A model generated the notes under the pieces. That model made no database searches. It had not been told where the DNA came from and saw only the letters and a program-made list of their open reading frames with translations. From the NCBI GenBank assembly GCA_946481135.1, contig CAMLMQ010000003.1:1-44778 (forward strand): a DNA stretch of 44,778 nt. Reading direction: 5' to 3'. Shown here piece after piece: positions 15,772-23,876 of the stretch. Position 1 is the stretch's first letter. Each line of letters starts with the position of its first letter. This DNA is from an uncultured Microbacteriaceae bacterium. GTDB taxonomy: Bacteria; Actinomycetota; Actinomycetes; Actinomycetales; Microbacteriaceae. The translations under genes and the position numbers were made by a program.

Positions 15772-16975
15772 TCAGGATGCCGCCCGCCGCCCCGACGAGC
15801 ACCACGGCCCACGGGGGCGCCTTCACCGCGACGAGCAGCACGAAGCACACGACCGCGAGCACGAACGTCGGCCCGTCGACGACGGCGCTCACGAAGACCG
15901 GGTCGTAGAGCGCCGCCGCGAGGATGCCGACGACCGCCGCGTTGGCGCCCCGCAGGAGCGCGCGGGCACCGGCGCGGCGACGCAGCGCGTCCCAGAACGG
16001 GAGCACTCCGACGAGCAGCAGGAACCCCGGGAGGAAGATCGCGACGAGGGCGATCGCGGCCCCCGCCAGCGCACCCGGCCCGGGGTCGGCGAGCGCGCCG
16101 AGATAGGCGGCGAAGGTGAAGAGCGGTCCGGGCACGGCCTGCGCGGCGCCGTAGCCGGTGAGGAAGTCGGCGGCGCCCACCCAGCCGGTCTGCACGACCT
16201 CGGCCTCGAGCAGCGGCAGCACGACGTGCCCGCCGCCGAAGACGAGTGCGCCGGCCCGATAGAACGCGTCGGCGAGCGCGACGGCCGGGTCCCGCACGAG
16301 GGCGGCGAGCACCGGGAGGCCCGCGAGCAGCACGCCGAACACGGCGAGCGCCGCCACGCCGACCGCCCGCGGCACGGGGAACGAGGTGGTCGGCTCGGCG
16401 CCGTCCTCCCGCGTGCGGCAGAGCACGAGCCCCGCGAGTGCGCCGACGACGATCGCCGCGACCTGGCCGAGGGTGCCCGCGGTGAGGACGACGATCGCGA
16501 TCGCGACCACGGCGATCGCGGCGCGCCGCACGTCGGGGGTGAGGGTGCGCGCCATCCCGCCGACGGCGTGGGCGACGATCGCAACGGCGACGACCTTGAG
16601 CCCCGTGACAGCACCCTCGGCGACCGGGCCGTCGAGCAGGGATGCCCCGAGCGCGACGGCGACGAGGAGCACCGCCGAGGGCAGCGTGAAGGCGAGGAAG
16701 GCGGCGAGCGCGCCGAACGGTCCCGCCCGCAGCAGCCCGAGGGCGAAACCGACCTGACTCGACGCCGGGCCCGGAAGGAACTGGGCGAGCGCGACGAGGT
16801 CGGCGTAGCCCTTCTCGTCGATCCAGCGGCGGCGCTCGACGAACTCGGCGCGGAAGTAGCCGAGGTGGGCGATCGGGCCGCCGAACGACGTGAGGCCGAG
16901 CTTGGCGAACGCCGCGAGCACCTCGCCGACGCTTCCGCGTGCGCCGGTCGGCGGGGCGGCATCCGGCGTCGTCAC
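15743..16975 (-). CDS. chrA: Chromate efflux transporter ChrA (two-domain CHR family)
   Basis: The product is 410 residues from a GTG at 16973-16975. It is a full-length bidomain CHR protein: the N-terminal CHR domain carries FGGPIAHLGYFRAEFVERR and ALAQFLPGPASSQVGFALG, and the C-terminal domain repeats the pattern with FGGGHVVLPLLEAEVV and AAQAVPGPLFTFAAYLG. About ten to twelve hydrophobic helices are predicted, so it is an integral inner-membrane protein. Characterised members export chromate, driven by the proton or sulfate gradient; many in environmental bacteria have unverified substrates. It is convergent with the HMG-CoA operon (29-base overlap) and divergent from a small membrane protein gene. 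No ChrB-type regulator is nearby. Confidence 0.93.
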   Translation of the reverse strand: MTTPDAAPPTGARGSVGEVLAAFAKLGLTSFGGPIAHLGYFRAEFVERRRWIDEKGYADLVALAQFLPGPASSQVGFALGLLRAGPFGALAAFLAFTLPSAVLLVAVALGASLLDGPVAEGAVTGLKVVAVAIVAHAVGGMARTLTPDVRRAAIAVVAIAIVVLTAGTLGQVAAIVVGALAGLVLCRTREDGAEPTTSFPVPRAVGVAALAVFGVLLAGLPVLAALVRDPAVALADAFYRAGALVFGGGHVVLPLLEAEVVQTGWVGAADFLTGYGAAQAVPGPLFTFAAYLGALADPGPGALAGAAIALVAIFLPGFLLLVGVLPFWDALRRRAGARALLRGANAAVVGILAAALYDPVFVSAVVDGPTFVLAVVCFVLLVAVKAPPWAVVLVGAAGGILITMGPLLVG

Positions 16976-17023
16976 CCGCGCATCGTACCGAGGGTGCGCG
17001 AACGGGTGGTTGAGTAGACGGCG

Positions 17024-17356
17024 ATGGCGCACGACGAGGATCCCCCCGAGCTGCGCGGCTACGTGCCGAGCGACGGACGGCCGCTGCGGCATCCGCTGAT
17101 GCTGCGGGTCATGCGCGTCGTGATCGTGCTCGGCGTCGTGGGTCTCGTGGCACCCGGGCTCTCCGCGACGATCGCCCTGCAGACCCGGGCCGCGACCGCG
17201 GAGTGCGCCGCGCTCGTCGCCGAGCTCACCCCCGGGTCGGAGTCGTTCGCCCGCTTCGAGGTCGCCGGGCCGGCGGGCCCGTCGTGGTACTGCTATGCGC
17301 GCGAGTTCGGAGGCGATGAGCTGCTGCTGCGCTCCCTGGGTCTCATCCCGGGCTGA
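17024..17356 (+). CDS. Small single-pass membrane protein of unknown function
   Basis: A 110-residue product, not recognised as a named family. A charged 25-residue N-terminus (MAHDEDPPELRGYVPSDG) is followed by one hydrophobic helix (about residues 28-50, LRVMRVVIVLGVVGLVAP) and a short extracytoplasmic tail with two cysteines (ECAALVAEL and WYCYAREFGG) that could form a disulphide. It lies 48 bases from the divergent chrA start and 83 bases before a secreted-protein gene in the same direction. Codon use and GC3 look native. It is probably a real gene because the frame keeps a sensible membrane topology; the function is unknown. Confidence 0.6.
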   Translation: MAHDEDPPELRGYVPSDGRPLRHPLMLRVMRVVIVLGVVGLVAPGLSATIALQTRAATAECAALVAELTPGSESFARFEVAGPAGPSWYCYAREFGGDELLLRSLGLIPG

Positions 17357-17439
17357 GCGGCGCGCCGGCCTGGGAGATCGCCGAGTTCCCGGGCGGCCCT
17401 CAGGGAGAGCCGGAGGCGGTCTGTTAGCCTCCCCGGCGG

Positions 17440-18084
17440 ATGTCTCGTCACGCTCAGCAACCCCGCTTCCTCGCGCGCCATGCCCTCGGCGCGATGGCCG
17501 GCGTCGCCCTTCTCGCGGGCGCGGTCGCCGTGGCCCCGCTCGGCGCGCTTCCGTCCGTCGCCGAGATGCGCGCCGCCTACGCGGAGCAGTACGCGCAGGA
17601 CTTCGCCCTCGCGACGGTGACCGCCCCGGCGCCCGAGACCGTCGCGCGCGACGCCTACGGGCTCACGCCCGGCCCCGAGACGTTCATCCAGGGCGGCACC
17701 AACCACGACTGGGCGAAGCTCGTGCTGCTCTACGCCGGATGGCCGATCACCGACGACAGCGTCACGGTGATCACGCGGTGGATGCGGCAGGAGAACTACG
17801 TCGACTCGTGGTGGACCCGCAACAATCCCCTCAACCTCGGCGCGGGCGGCTATGCGTCGAACAACGACCTCGTGTCGGCGGCCCAGGCGGTGGGCAACGC
17901 CCTCAAGAAGCATCCCGGCTACGCCTCGATCGTCGAGGGGTTCGCGACCGGGGCGCCGGCGTCGCAGATCGAGTACGCGATCTGGTATTCGCCGTGGTCG
18001 ACGAGCAACTACAACGACGGCAAGCACTGGCACTACAACGCCGTGCCCGTCGTGCCGGCTCCGGCCAGCGCGTGGGGACGCTGA
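17440..18084 (+). CDS. Secreted protein, possible lysozyme/lytic-transglycosylase-like domain
   Basis: The product is 214 residues. An N-terminal Sec signal is evident (basic start RHAQQPRFLARH, then ALGAMAGVALLAGAVAVAP, with a cleavage-type site near SVAEM). The mature part has EMRAAYAEQYAQDFALATVT and then a compact Trp/Asn-rich domain: ITRWMRQENYVDSWWTRNN, NPLNLGAGGYASNNDL, YASIVEGFATGAPAS, and IWYSPWSTSNYN. The sequence E-N-x(10)-NNPLNLG resembles the E..NNP(L/F)N segment of some phage- and flagellar-type muramidase domains, which would make Glu in RQEN a candidate catalytic acid. I did not find a certain family, so cell-wall activity is tentative. A TAGCCT element 10 bases before the ATG suggests a near-leaderless transcript. 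Confidence 0.7.
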   Translation: MSRHAQQPRFLARHALGAMAGVALLAGAVAVAPLGALPSVAEMRAAYAEQYAQDFALATVTAPAPETVARDAYGLTPGPETFIQGGTNHDWAKLVLLYAGWPITDDSVTVITRWMRQENYVDSWWTRNNPLNLGAGGYASNNDLVSAAQAVGNALKKHPGYASIVEGFATGAPASQIEYAIWYSPWSTSNYNDGKHWHYNAVPVVPAPASAWGR

Positions 18085-18101
18085 CCGGAGCCTGACGGCT
18101 C

Positions 18102-19307
18102 TCAGCCGCGCGCGAGCGCGAGGCTGCGCGGTACGGTGTCGCCGAGGTCGGCGGTGCCGAGCAGGTCGCCCGTCGTGAGGTCGACCGCGTGCACGGCGTT
18201 CGCGGCCGGGTCGGTGACGTAGGCGACGCCGTCGAGCACCGAGACCGACGGTGCCGGGTCGCGCCAGTCCCCCGGCGGAGTCCACGCGTCGAGCACCGGA
18301 ATGGATGCCGTGAGTTCGCCGGTCGCGACGTCGAGCACGTGCAGGGCGCCGTCGGTCGCGAGCACGACACCGTCGCCGTCGTCGTCGCGCGCGAGCGACC
18401 AGTAGTAGTACTGGGCCGGGAGCTCGACGAGGCGCACCTCGTCGGTGGCGAGGTCGATGAGCGCCACCCGGGCCGGGTACTGCTCGTCGGCTCCGGTGTA
18501 GTCGGCGAGCACGACGCTCGAGTCGTCGTGTCCGGCCGGTCCGCCGACCCCCGCGGTCGCGTCGGGCAGCGGGATGTCGCGGAAGGCGCCGGCCTCGTGC
18601 GCGACGACCGCGCCCGTGCAGCCGAACAGCACGGCTTCGCCCGCGGCGACGGTCTCCCCGTGCACGTCGGGGCACGCCTCGGTGCGCGCGAGCTCCGACC
18701 CGTCGGGGGCGAGGGCGAGCACCGTGCGTCGTTCGCCGCCGTCCTCTCCCGCGGTGACGAGCACGACTCCGTCGCTCAGCTGCAGGGCGACGCCGTGGTG
18801 CGCGGCGTCGAGTTCGAGCACCCGGGTGGCGGGGTCGGCCTCGTCCAGGTCGTCCGAGTCGAGGAACGTGACGGTCCCGTCGCCGTCGCTGAAGAGCGCC
18901 GTCGTGCCGTAGTGGGGCACCACGTGGCCGGGGTGGGACATCGGGAACTCCAGCGTCGTGACAGCCGGGTCGGCCGCATAGGAGTGGCCGTGGTCGCCGT
19001 GGCTGTCGGTCCACACGCCGGCGTCGAGCACCCGGAAGCCGCTCTCGGTGGTGAGCATGATGTGGCGTCCGTCGCCGGCCGCGGCGAGGCGCGTCACGCC
19101 CTCGACCGGGACGTCGGCGACGGAGTCGAGGCTCGTCGCGTCGAGCACGAGAACGCCGCCGTCGTGGAGGACGGCGAGGCGGGGTTGAGGCGCGTCGAGC
19201 TCGGTCTCGTGGTCGTGCACCTCCTCGTCGGGCGCGGCGACGGGGGCGGCACAGCCGCCGAGCAGCAGCGCGAGGGCTGCGGCGGGGATCAGGAGTTGGA
19301 TTCTCAT
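18102..19307 (-). CDS. aztD: Zinc metallochaperone AztD-like lipoprotein
   Basis: About 401 residues from the ATG at 19305-19307; a GTG at 19314-19316 would add three. MRIQLLIPAAALALLLGGCA is a lipobox signal (LGGC), so the mature protein is lipid-anchored outside the membrane. The rest is a beta-propeller of repeated strands, with clusters of metal-binding residues typical of AztD: VHDHETE, DSHGDHGHSY, MSHPGHVVPHYG, AAHHGVAL and ACPDVHGETV. In the characterised aztABCD system AztD hands zinc to the solute-binding protein AztC. No aztA, B or C lies in the window. A 15-base Zur-type palindrome sits immediately upstream, consistent with induction under zinc starvation. Confidence 0.82.
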   Translation of the reverse strand: MRIQLLIPAAALALLLGGCAAPVAAPDEEVHDHETELDAPQPRLAVLHDGGVLVLDATSLDSVADVPVEGVTRLAAAGDGRHIMLTTESGFRVLDAGVWTDSHGDHGHSYAADPAVTTLEFPMSHPGHVVPHYGTTALFSDGDGTVTFLDSDDLDEADPATRVLELDAAHHGVALQLSDGVVLVTAGEDGGERRTVLALAPDGSELARTEACPDVHGETVAAGEAVLFGCTGAVVAHEAGAFRDIPLPDATAGVGGPAGHDDSSVVLADYTGADEQYPARVALIDLATDEVRLVELPAQYYYWSLARDDDGDGVVLATDGALHVLDVATGELTASIPVLDAWTPPGDWRDPAPSVSVLDGVAYVTDPAANAVHAVDLTTGDLLGTADLGDTVPRSLALARG

Positions 19308-19323
19308 GATCGCCACCGTAGCG

Positions 19324-19338
19324 TAATGAGAATCATTA
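19324..19338. promoter_or_regulatory. Zur-box-like palindrome upstream of the aztD-like gene
   Basis: TAATGAGAATCATTA is a perfect inverted repeat (TAATGA-GAA-TCATTA), close to actinobacterial and general Zur consensus sites of the TGATAATGATTATCA type. Its near end is 16 bases from the ATG of the zinc lipoprotein gene, so it overlaps the probable -10 element (TACGCT on the minus strand at 19325-19320) and would block transcription directly. The next gene to the right, prs, ends toward this site and is not a target. The motif resembles Fur boxes as well, but zinc is favoured by the gene it precedes. Confidence 0.72.
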
Positions 19339-19403
19339 TCGCTAACTGGGCGCGTGACGACGAGGCGTCGCGGCCCTCGGCCACGGCGACTCGGAGAGAC
19401 GGG

Positions 19404-20381
19404 TCAGGCGGCGCCGTCGAACATCGACGTCACCGAACCGTCGTCGAAGACCTCGTGGATCGCCCGCGCGATGAGCGGCGCGATCGGCAGCACGGTGAGG
19501 CGGTCCCAGCGCTTCTCGGGCGCGATCGGCAGGGTGTCGGTGACGACGACCCGGTCGATGAAATCGCTCTGCAGGATCTCGACTGCGGGGTCGGAGAAGA
19601 CCGCGTGCGTCGCCGCGACGACGACGCCGAGCGCCCCCTGGTTCTTGAGGGCCTCCGCCGCCTTCGCGATCGTGCGACCGGTGTCGATGAGGTCGTCGAC
19701 GAGGAGGCACACCCGGCCCTCGACCTCACCGACGATCTCGTGCACGCTCACCTGGTTCGCGACGCGCGGGTCGCGACGCTTGTGGATGATCGCGAGGGGC
19801 GCGCCGAGCTTGTCGCTCCAGACATCCGCCACCCGCACGCGGCCCATGTCGGGGCTCACGACCGTGAGCGTCGCAGGGTCGAGCTTGGCGCGGAAGTGCT
19901 CCAGCAGCACGGGCATCGCGAACAGGTGATCGACCGGCCCGTCGAAGAAGCCCTGGATCTGCGCCGCGTGCAGGTCGACGCTCATGATGCGGTTCGCGCC
20001 CGCCGCCTTGAAGAGGTCGGCGACGAGGCGGGCCGAGATCGGCTCGCGTCCGCGGCCCTTCTTGTCCTGCCGGGCATAGGGGTAGAACGGCGCGACGACC
20101 GTGATGCGTTTGGCGCTCGCGCGCTTCGCGGCGTCGATCATGATGAGTTGCTCCATGAGCCACTCGTTGATGGGCGGGCAGTGCGACTGGATGACGAAGA
20201 CATCGGCGCCGCGGATGCTGTCGCCGTAGCGGGCGTAGATCTCGCCGTTCGCGAAGGTGCGCGCCTCGGTCGGGACGAGCTCGGAGTCGAGTTCGGTCGC
20301 GATGTCCTCGGCGAGCTGCGGATGAGCCCGGCCGCTCACGATGACGAGTCGCTTCTCACCGGTGATCTTGATGGCCGACAC
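19404..20381 (-). CDS. prs: Ribose-phosphate diphosphokinase (PRPP synthetase)
   Basis: The product is 325 residues from a GTG with a GAGGAGAG ribosome-binding site. It makes 5-phosphoribosyl-1-diphosphate from ribose 5-phosphate and ATP for purine, pyrimidine, NAD, His and Trp synthesis. Class I features are present: LVIVSGRAHPQLAEDIATEL, the FANGEIYARYGDSIRGADVF loop, the catalytic APFYPYARQDKKGRGREPIS stretch, a DLHAAQIQGFF metal/ATP region, and the PRPP-binding motif LLVDDLIDTGRTI. It follows glmU by 36 bases in the usual actinobacterial glmU-prs order. Length and motifs are those of a complete enzyme. Confidence 0.97.
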   Translation of the reverse strand: MSAIKITGEKRLVIVSGRAHPQLAEDIATELDSELVPTEARTFANGEIYARYGDSIRGADVFVIQSHCPPINEWLMEQLIMIDAAKRASAKRITVVAPFYPYARQDKKGRGREPISARLVADLFKAAGANRIMSVDLHAAQIQGFFDGPVDHLFAMPVLLEHFRAKLDPATLTVVSPDMGRVRVADVWSDKLGAPLAIIHKRRDPRVANQVSVHEIVGEVEGRVCLLVDDLIDTGRTIAKAAEALKNQGALGVVVAATHAVFSDPAVEILQSDFIDRVVVTDTLPIAPEKRWDRLTVLPIAPLIARAIHEVFDDGSVTSMFDGAA

Positions 20382-20417
20382 GCGCTCTCCTCGCCGCTCG
20401 CTTGAGCGCTTCCCAGC

Positions 20418-21824
20418 CTAGTCGGCGGATGCTGCGTCTCCCCCGTGCTTGCGGGCGGCCCAGCCGTCGACGTTGCGCTGCGGAGCGACGCTCAGCGCGA
20501 GCGCCCCGGCGGGCACGTCCTTGCGCACGACCGCGCCCGCCCCGACGGTCGCCCCGTCGCCGATCGTCACGGGCGCGACGAAGGCGTTGTGCACACCGGT
20601 GTGCACGTGCGCGCCGATCGTCGTGGGGTGCTTGTTGACGCCGTCGTAGTTGGCGGTGATCCCCCCGGCGCCGATGTTGGTGCCCTCGCCGATCGTGGCG
20701 TCCCCGATGTACGACAGGTGCGGCACCTTCGCGCCGGCGCCGATCTTGGCGTTCTTGGTCTCGACGTAGGTGCCGATCTTGCCGCCCTCGCCGAGTTCGG
20801 TGCCCGGGCGGAGGTAGGCGAAGGGCCCGACGGTCGCGCGGGGTCCGATCACGGCGAGCGTGGCATCCGCCCGCTTGACGACCGCGTCGGCGCCCACCTC
20901 GCAGTCGACGAGTGTCGTGTCGGGGCCGATGCGGGCGCCCCGGTCGATCGTCGTCGCGCCCGCGATGTGCGTGTTGGGCAGCACCTCGACGTCTTCCGCG
21001 AGGGTCGCACGCAGGTCGATCCACGTGGTCTCGGGGTCGTGGACGGTGACGCCCGCGAGCTGCCATCCGCGCACGATCATCGCGTTGAGCCGCGCGGCGG
21101 CGCGGGAGAGCTGCACGCGGTCGTTGATGCCTTCGACGAGCCACGGGTCGGGCACGGGGACGGCCTCGACCGGTTCGCCCGAGGTGCGCAGCATCCCGAC
21201 GACGTCGGTGAGGTAGCGCTCGCCCTGGTCGTTGTTCGACGCGAGCTGCGGAAGGCGCGAGCGCAGCGCGGCGGCGGTGAAGACGTAGGTGCCCGAGTTG
21301 ACCTCGGTGATGGCGCGCTCGTCGTCGGTCGCGTCGCGGTGCTCGACGATGCGGGAGAGGGTCCCCTCGGGGTCGCGCACGACCCGCCCGTAGCCGGTGG
21401 GGTCGTCGACGATCGCCGAGAGCAGCGTGGCGGCGGCGGTCGCGCGTCGATGCGCCTCGATGAGTCCCGACAGGGTCGCGGCGTCGAGCAGCGGGACATC
21501 GCCCGAGACGACGACGACGTCGCCGTCGAAGTCGCCCGGCAGCGCCGAGACGGCGACCTCGACGGCGCGCCCCGTGCCGGGGATCTCGTCCTGGTCGACG
21601 ACGACCGCGCCGGGCAGGAACTCCTCGACGGCTGCCGCGACGAGGTCGCGCTCGTGCCGCACGACCGTCACGACATGGGCCGCGGACAGCTCGCGCGCGG
21701 TCGCGAGCACGTGGCCGAGCAGCGGCACGCCCGCGAGCTCGTGCAGCACCTTGGGTCGCGACGACTTCATGCGCGTGCCCTGTCCGGCGGCGAGGACGAC
21801 GATGGCGAGCCGGGAGTCGGTCAT
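20418..21824 (-). CDS. glmU: Bifunctional UDP-N-acetylglucosamine pyrophosphorylase / glucosamine-1-phosphate N-acetyltransferase
   Basis: The product is 468 residues. The N-terminal uridyltransferase domain has the nucleotide-binding VVLAAGQGTRMKSSRPKVLH (residues 9-28), then VVVSGDVPLLD and EVNSGTYVF. The C-terminal half is a left-handed beta-helix of hexapeptide repeats (ARIGPDTTLVDCEVGADAVV, GPFAYLRPGTELGEGGKIG, VETKNAKIGAGAKVPHLSYI) followed by the acetyl-CoA site near GGITANYDG and FVAPVTIGDGATVGAGAVV. It supplies UDP-GlcNAc for peptidoglycan. It is upstream of prs in one unit; the upstream neighbour here is an acyl-CoA ligase instead of the tRNA-Gln often found in actinobacteria. Confidence 0.97.
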   Translation of the reverse strand: MTDSRLAIVVLAAGQGTRMKSSRPKVLHELAGVPLLGHVLATARELSAAHVVTVVRHERDLVAAAVEEFLPGAVVVDQDEIPGTGRAVEVAVSALPGDFDGDVVVVSGDVPLLDAATLSGLIEAHRRATAAATLLSAIVDDPTGYGRVVRDPEGTLSRIVEHRDATDDERAITEVNSGTYVFTAAALRSRLPQLASNNDQGERYLTDVVGMLRTSGEPVEAVPVPDPWLVEGINDRVQLSRAAARLNAMIVRGWQLAGVTVHDPETTWIDLRATLAEDVEVLPNTHIAGATTIDRGARIGPDTTLVDCEVGADAVVKRADATLAVIGPRATVGPFAYLRPGTELGEGGKIGTYVETKNAKIGAGAKVPHLSYIGDATIGEGTNIGAGGITANYDGVNKHPTTIGAHVHTGVHNAFVAPVTIGDGATVGAGAVVRKDVPAGALALSVAPQRNVDGWAARKHGGDAASAD

Positions 21825-21841
21825 CCCCCCATTGTCGTCGG

Positions 21842-23386
21842 TCAGCCGCGGAGCTGTGCGCGCAGGTCGGCCTTGCGCACCTTGCCGCTCGCGGTGCGCG
21901 GGAGCTCGTCGACGATCTCCAGGGTCTTCGGCACCTTGTACCGGGCGAGGCGCTCCGAGCAGAACGCGATCAGTGCCTCGGCATCGAGGGATGCGCCGGG
22001 CGCGAGCGTGACGATCGCATGGGGCACCTCTCCCCAGCGCTCGCTCGGGACGCCGATCACGGCGACGCCCGTGACGCCGGGGATCGCCGAGACGACCTGC
22101 TCGACCTCGGCGGAGTAGATGTTCTCACCCCCCGAGATGATGACGTCCTTCACCCGGTCGACGATCGTGAGGAACCCGTCGGCGTCGACGAAGCCGACGT
22201 CCCCGGTGCGCAGCCAGCCGTCGGCGCTGAAGGTGGCCGCGGTGTCCTCGGGACGGCCCCAGTACTCGAGGAAGATGTTCGGACCGGAGGCCTCGATCTC
22301 GCCGCGCGCGCCGGGTTCGGTCACGAGTTCCCCGCTCTCGGGATCGCGCAGGCGGAACTCGGTGAAGAAGTGCGCGAGTCCGCTCGAACCGATGCGCTCC
22401 GCCGAGTGCCACGGCGGCATCATCGTGATGCCGGGCGACGACTCGGTCATCCCGTAGCCGCCGCTGAAGGCGAGGCCGCGCTCGGCGTACGCCGCGATGA
22501 CCCGCTCGGGGATCGCCGAGCCGCCGCAGGTCATCGACCGCAGCGACGAGATGTCGGCGGTCGCGAAGGCCGGGTCGTCCATCATGAACTGGTAGGTGGT
22601 CGGCACTCCCGAGATGAACGTCGCCTTGAGGCGCTCGATCGCGGCGAGCGCCTCCCCCGGCACGAACCGCTCCTGCAGCAGCACCGCTCCGCCCTTGAGG
22701 AACGTCGGAAGCACCCCCATGCCGAACGACGCGACGTGGAACATCGGAGAGATGATGAGTGTGCGCTCCGCCGACGTGAAGTCGTAGTCGGTGATCGCGT
22801 TGACGGCGTTCCAGGTGAGGTTGCCGTGCGTGAGCACCGCCCCCTTGGGTCGGCCCGTCGTTCCGGACGTGTAGATGATGATCGCCCGGTCGTCGAGCGT
22901 GACGACCGGCACGGCGTCGACCGCCGTCGCCTCGGCGATCGCGCGCTCGTAGTCGTCGACGCCGTCCGCGACCGGCACGGGACCCGACGCGGCGTCCTGG
23001 ATGGCGACGCGTCGCAGTTCCAGACCCTCCGACGCGGCGACCGCCGCATCCTCGGACGCGGCCGAGAACAGCAGCAGGGTCGCCCCGCTGTCACCGAGTT
23101 GGTACTGCAGCTCGGCGGGCGACAGGCGGATGTTGAGGGGCACGAAGATCGCGCCGAGGAGCGTCGTCGCGAACATCGACTCGATGAACGACGGGTGGTT
23201 GTTGCCGAGGTAGGCGACCCGGTCGCCCGGTGCGACGCCGCGCTCGCGCAGCGCTCCGGCGAGCGCGTCGATGCGACGGCTCAGCTCGTCGTAGGTCGTC
23301 TCCTCGTCGCGGAAGACGAGGGCGGTGCGGCCGCGCGACTTGACCGCGCGCCGCCGCACCCACGTGCCGATGCCTTCGGGGATCAC
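21842..23386 (-). CDS. AMP-dependent acyl-CoA synthetase/ligase
   Basis: The product is 514 residues from a GTG with a GGAGGCG site. It is a complete ANL-family enzyme: the AMP-binding motif IIIYTSGTTGRPKGA (residues 169-183), SGGYGMTESSPG, YWGRPEDTAATF, GWLRTGDVGFVDADGFLTI, the hinge DRVKDVIISGGENIYSAEVE, and the catalytic Lys in LPRTASGKVRKADLR. It activates a carboxylic acid with ATP to its CoA thioester via an acyl-adenylate. No transmembrane segment is present. It is the last gene of a leftward operon with SDR, amidohydrolase-2 and MaoC genes (gaps of 8-25 bases), and stands 17 bases before glmU. Medium- or branched-chain and aromatic acids are all possible substrates. Confidence 0.93.
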   Translation of the reverse strand: MIPEGIGTWVRRRAVKSRGRTALVFRDEETTYDELSRRIDALAGALRERGVAPGDRVAYLGNNHPSFIESMFATTLLGAIFVPLNIRLSPAELQYQLGDSGATLLLFSAASEDAAVAASEGLELRRVAIQDAASGPVPVADGVDDYERAIAEATAVDAVPVVTLDDRAIIIYTSGTTGRPKGAVLTHGNLTWNAVNAITDYDFTSAERTLIISPMFHVASFGMGVLPTFLKGGAVLLQERFVPGEALAAIERLKATFISGVPTTYQFMMDDPAFATADISSLRSMTCGGSAIPERVIAAYAERGLAFSGGYGMTESSPGITMMPPWHSAERIGSSGLAHFFTEFRLRDPESGELVTEPGARGEIEASGPNIFLEYWGRPEDTAATFSADGWLRTGDVGFVDADGFLTIVDRVKDVIISGGENIYSAEVEQVVSAIPGVTGVAVIGVPSERWGEVPHAIVTLAPGASLDAEALIAFCSERLARYKVPKTLEIVDELPRTASGKVRKADLRAQLRG

Positions 23387-23411
23387 CGTCGATCGCCTCC
23401 GCGTCCGCGTG

Positions 23412-23864
23412 TCAGGCGTAGACGCGCGAGATGAACTGCACGACGACCGCGGGGCGCTCCTGGCCCTCGATCTCGATCGTGCCGTCGACGTGCAGCTGGT
23501 AGCCGCCCGACACCTCGGTCACGGTCGCGAGAGTCGCGCGCAGGCGCACCTTCGACCCGGCGGGCACGGGCGAGGTGAAGCGCACCTTGTCGAGGCCGTA
23601 GTTGACGAAGGTCGACGCGTCCGAGATCTCGAGCAGGTTCGTCCACATCGGGATGAAGAGCGAGAGGGTGAGGAAGCCGTGCGCGATCGTGCCGCCGAAC
23701 GGGGAGTCCTTCGCCTTCTCGGGGTCGACGTGGATGTACTGGTGGTCATCGGTCGCGTCGGCGAAGAGATCGATGCGCGACTGCGGGATGTCCACCCAGT
23801 CGGAGGTGCCGAGCTCGGTTCCGGCGAGACCGGGAAGCTCGGCGACGGTGACGGTGCGGGTCAT
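23412..23864 (-). CDS. MaoC family (R)-specific enoyl-CoA hydratase
   Basis: The product is 150 residues with an AAAGGAA ribosome-binding site before its ATG. It is a single hot-dog domain with the complete hydratase 2 signature: FADATDDHQYIHVDPEKAKD (residues 34-53, catalytic Asp/His pair) and FGGTIAHGFLTLSLF. The final strand QERPAVVVQFISRVYA is usual for the family (FabZ/MaoC-type, NodN-like). It would hydrate a trans-2-enoyl-CoA to the 3-hydroxyacyl-CoA. In this operon the SDR is then placed to oxidise the product and the ligase to make the starting thioester, a short beta-oxidation-like route. The substrate is not resolved. Confidence 0.93.
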   Translation of the reverse strand: MTRTVTVAELPGLAGTELGTSDWVDIPQSRIDLFADATDDHQYIHVDPEKAKDSPFGGTIAHGFLTLSLFIPMWTNLLEISDASTFVNYGLDKVRFTSPVPAGSKVRLRATLATVTEVSGGYQLHVDGTIEIEGQERPAVVVQFISRVYA

Positions 23865-23876
23865 GGGTGTTCCTTT

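Noticed and set aside
19324..19338. Reading the palindrome as a Fur (iron) box
   Set aside because: It resembles both, but the only gene it precedes encodes a His-rich AztD-like zinc protein, so Zur is favoured.
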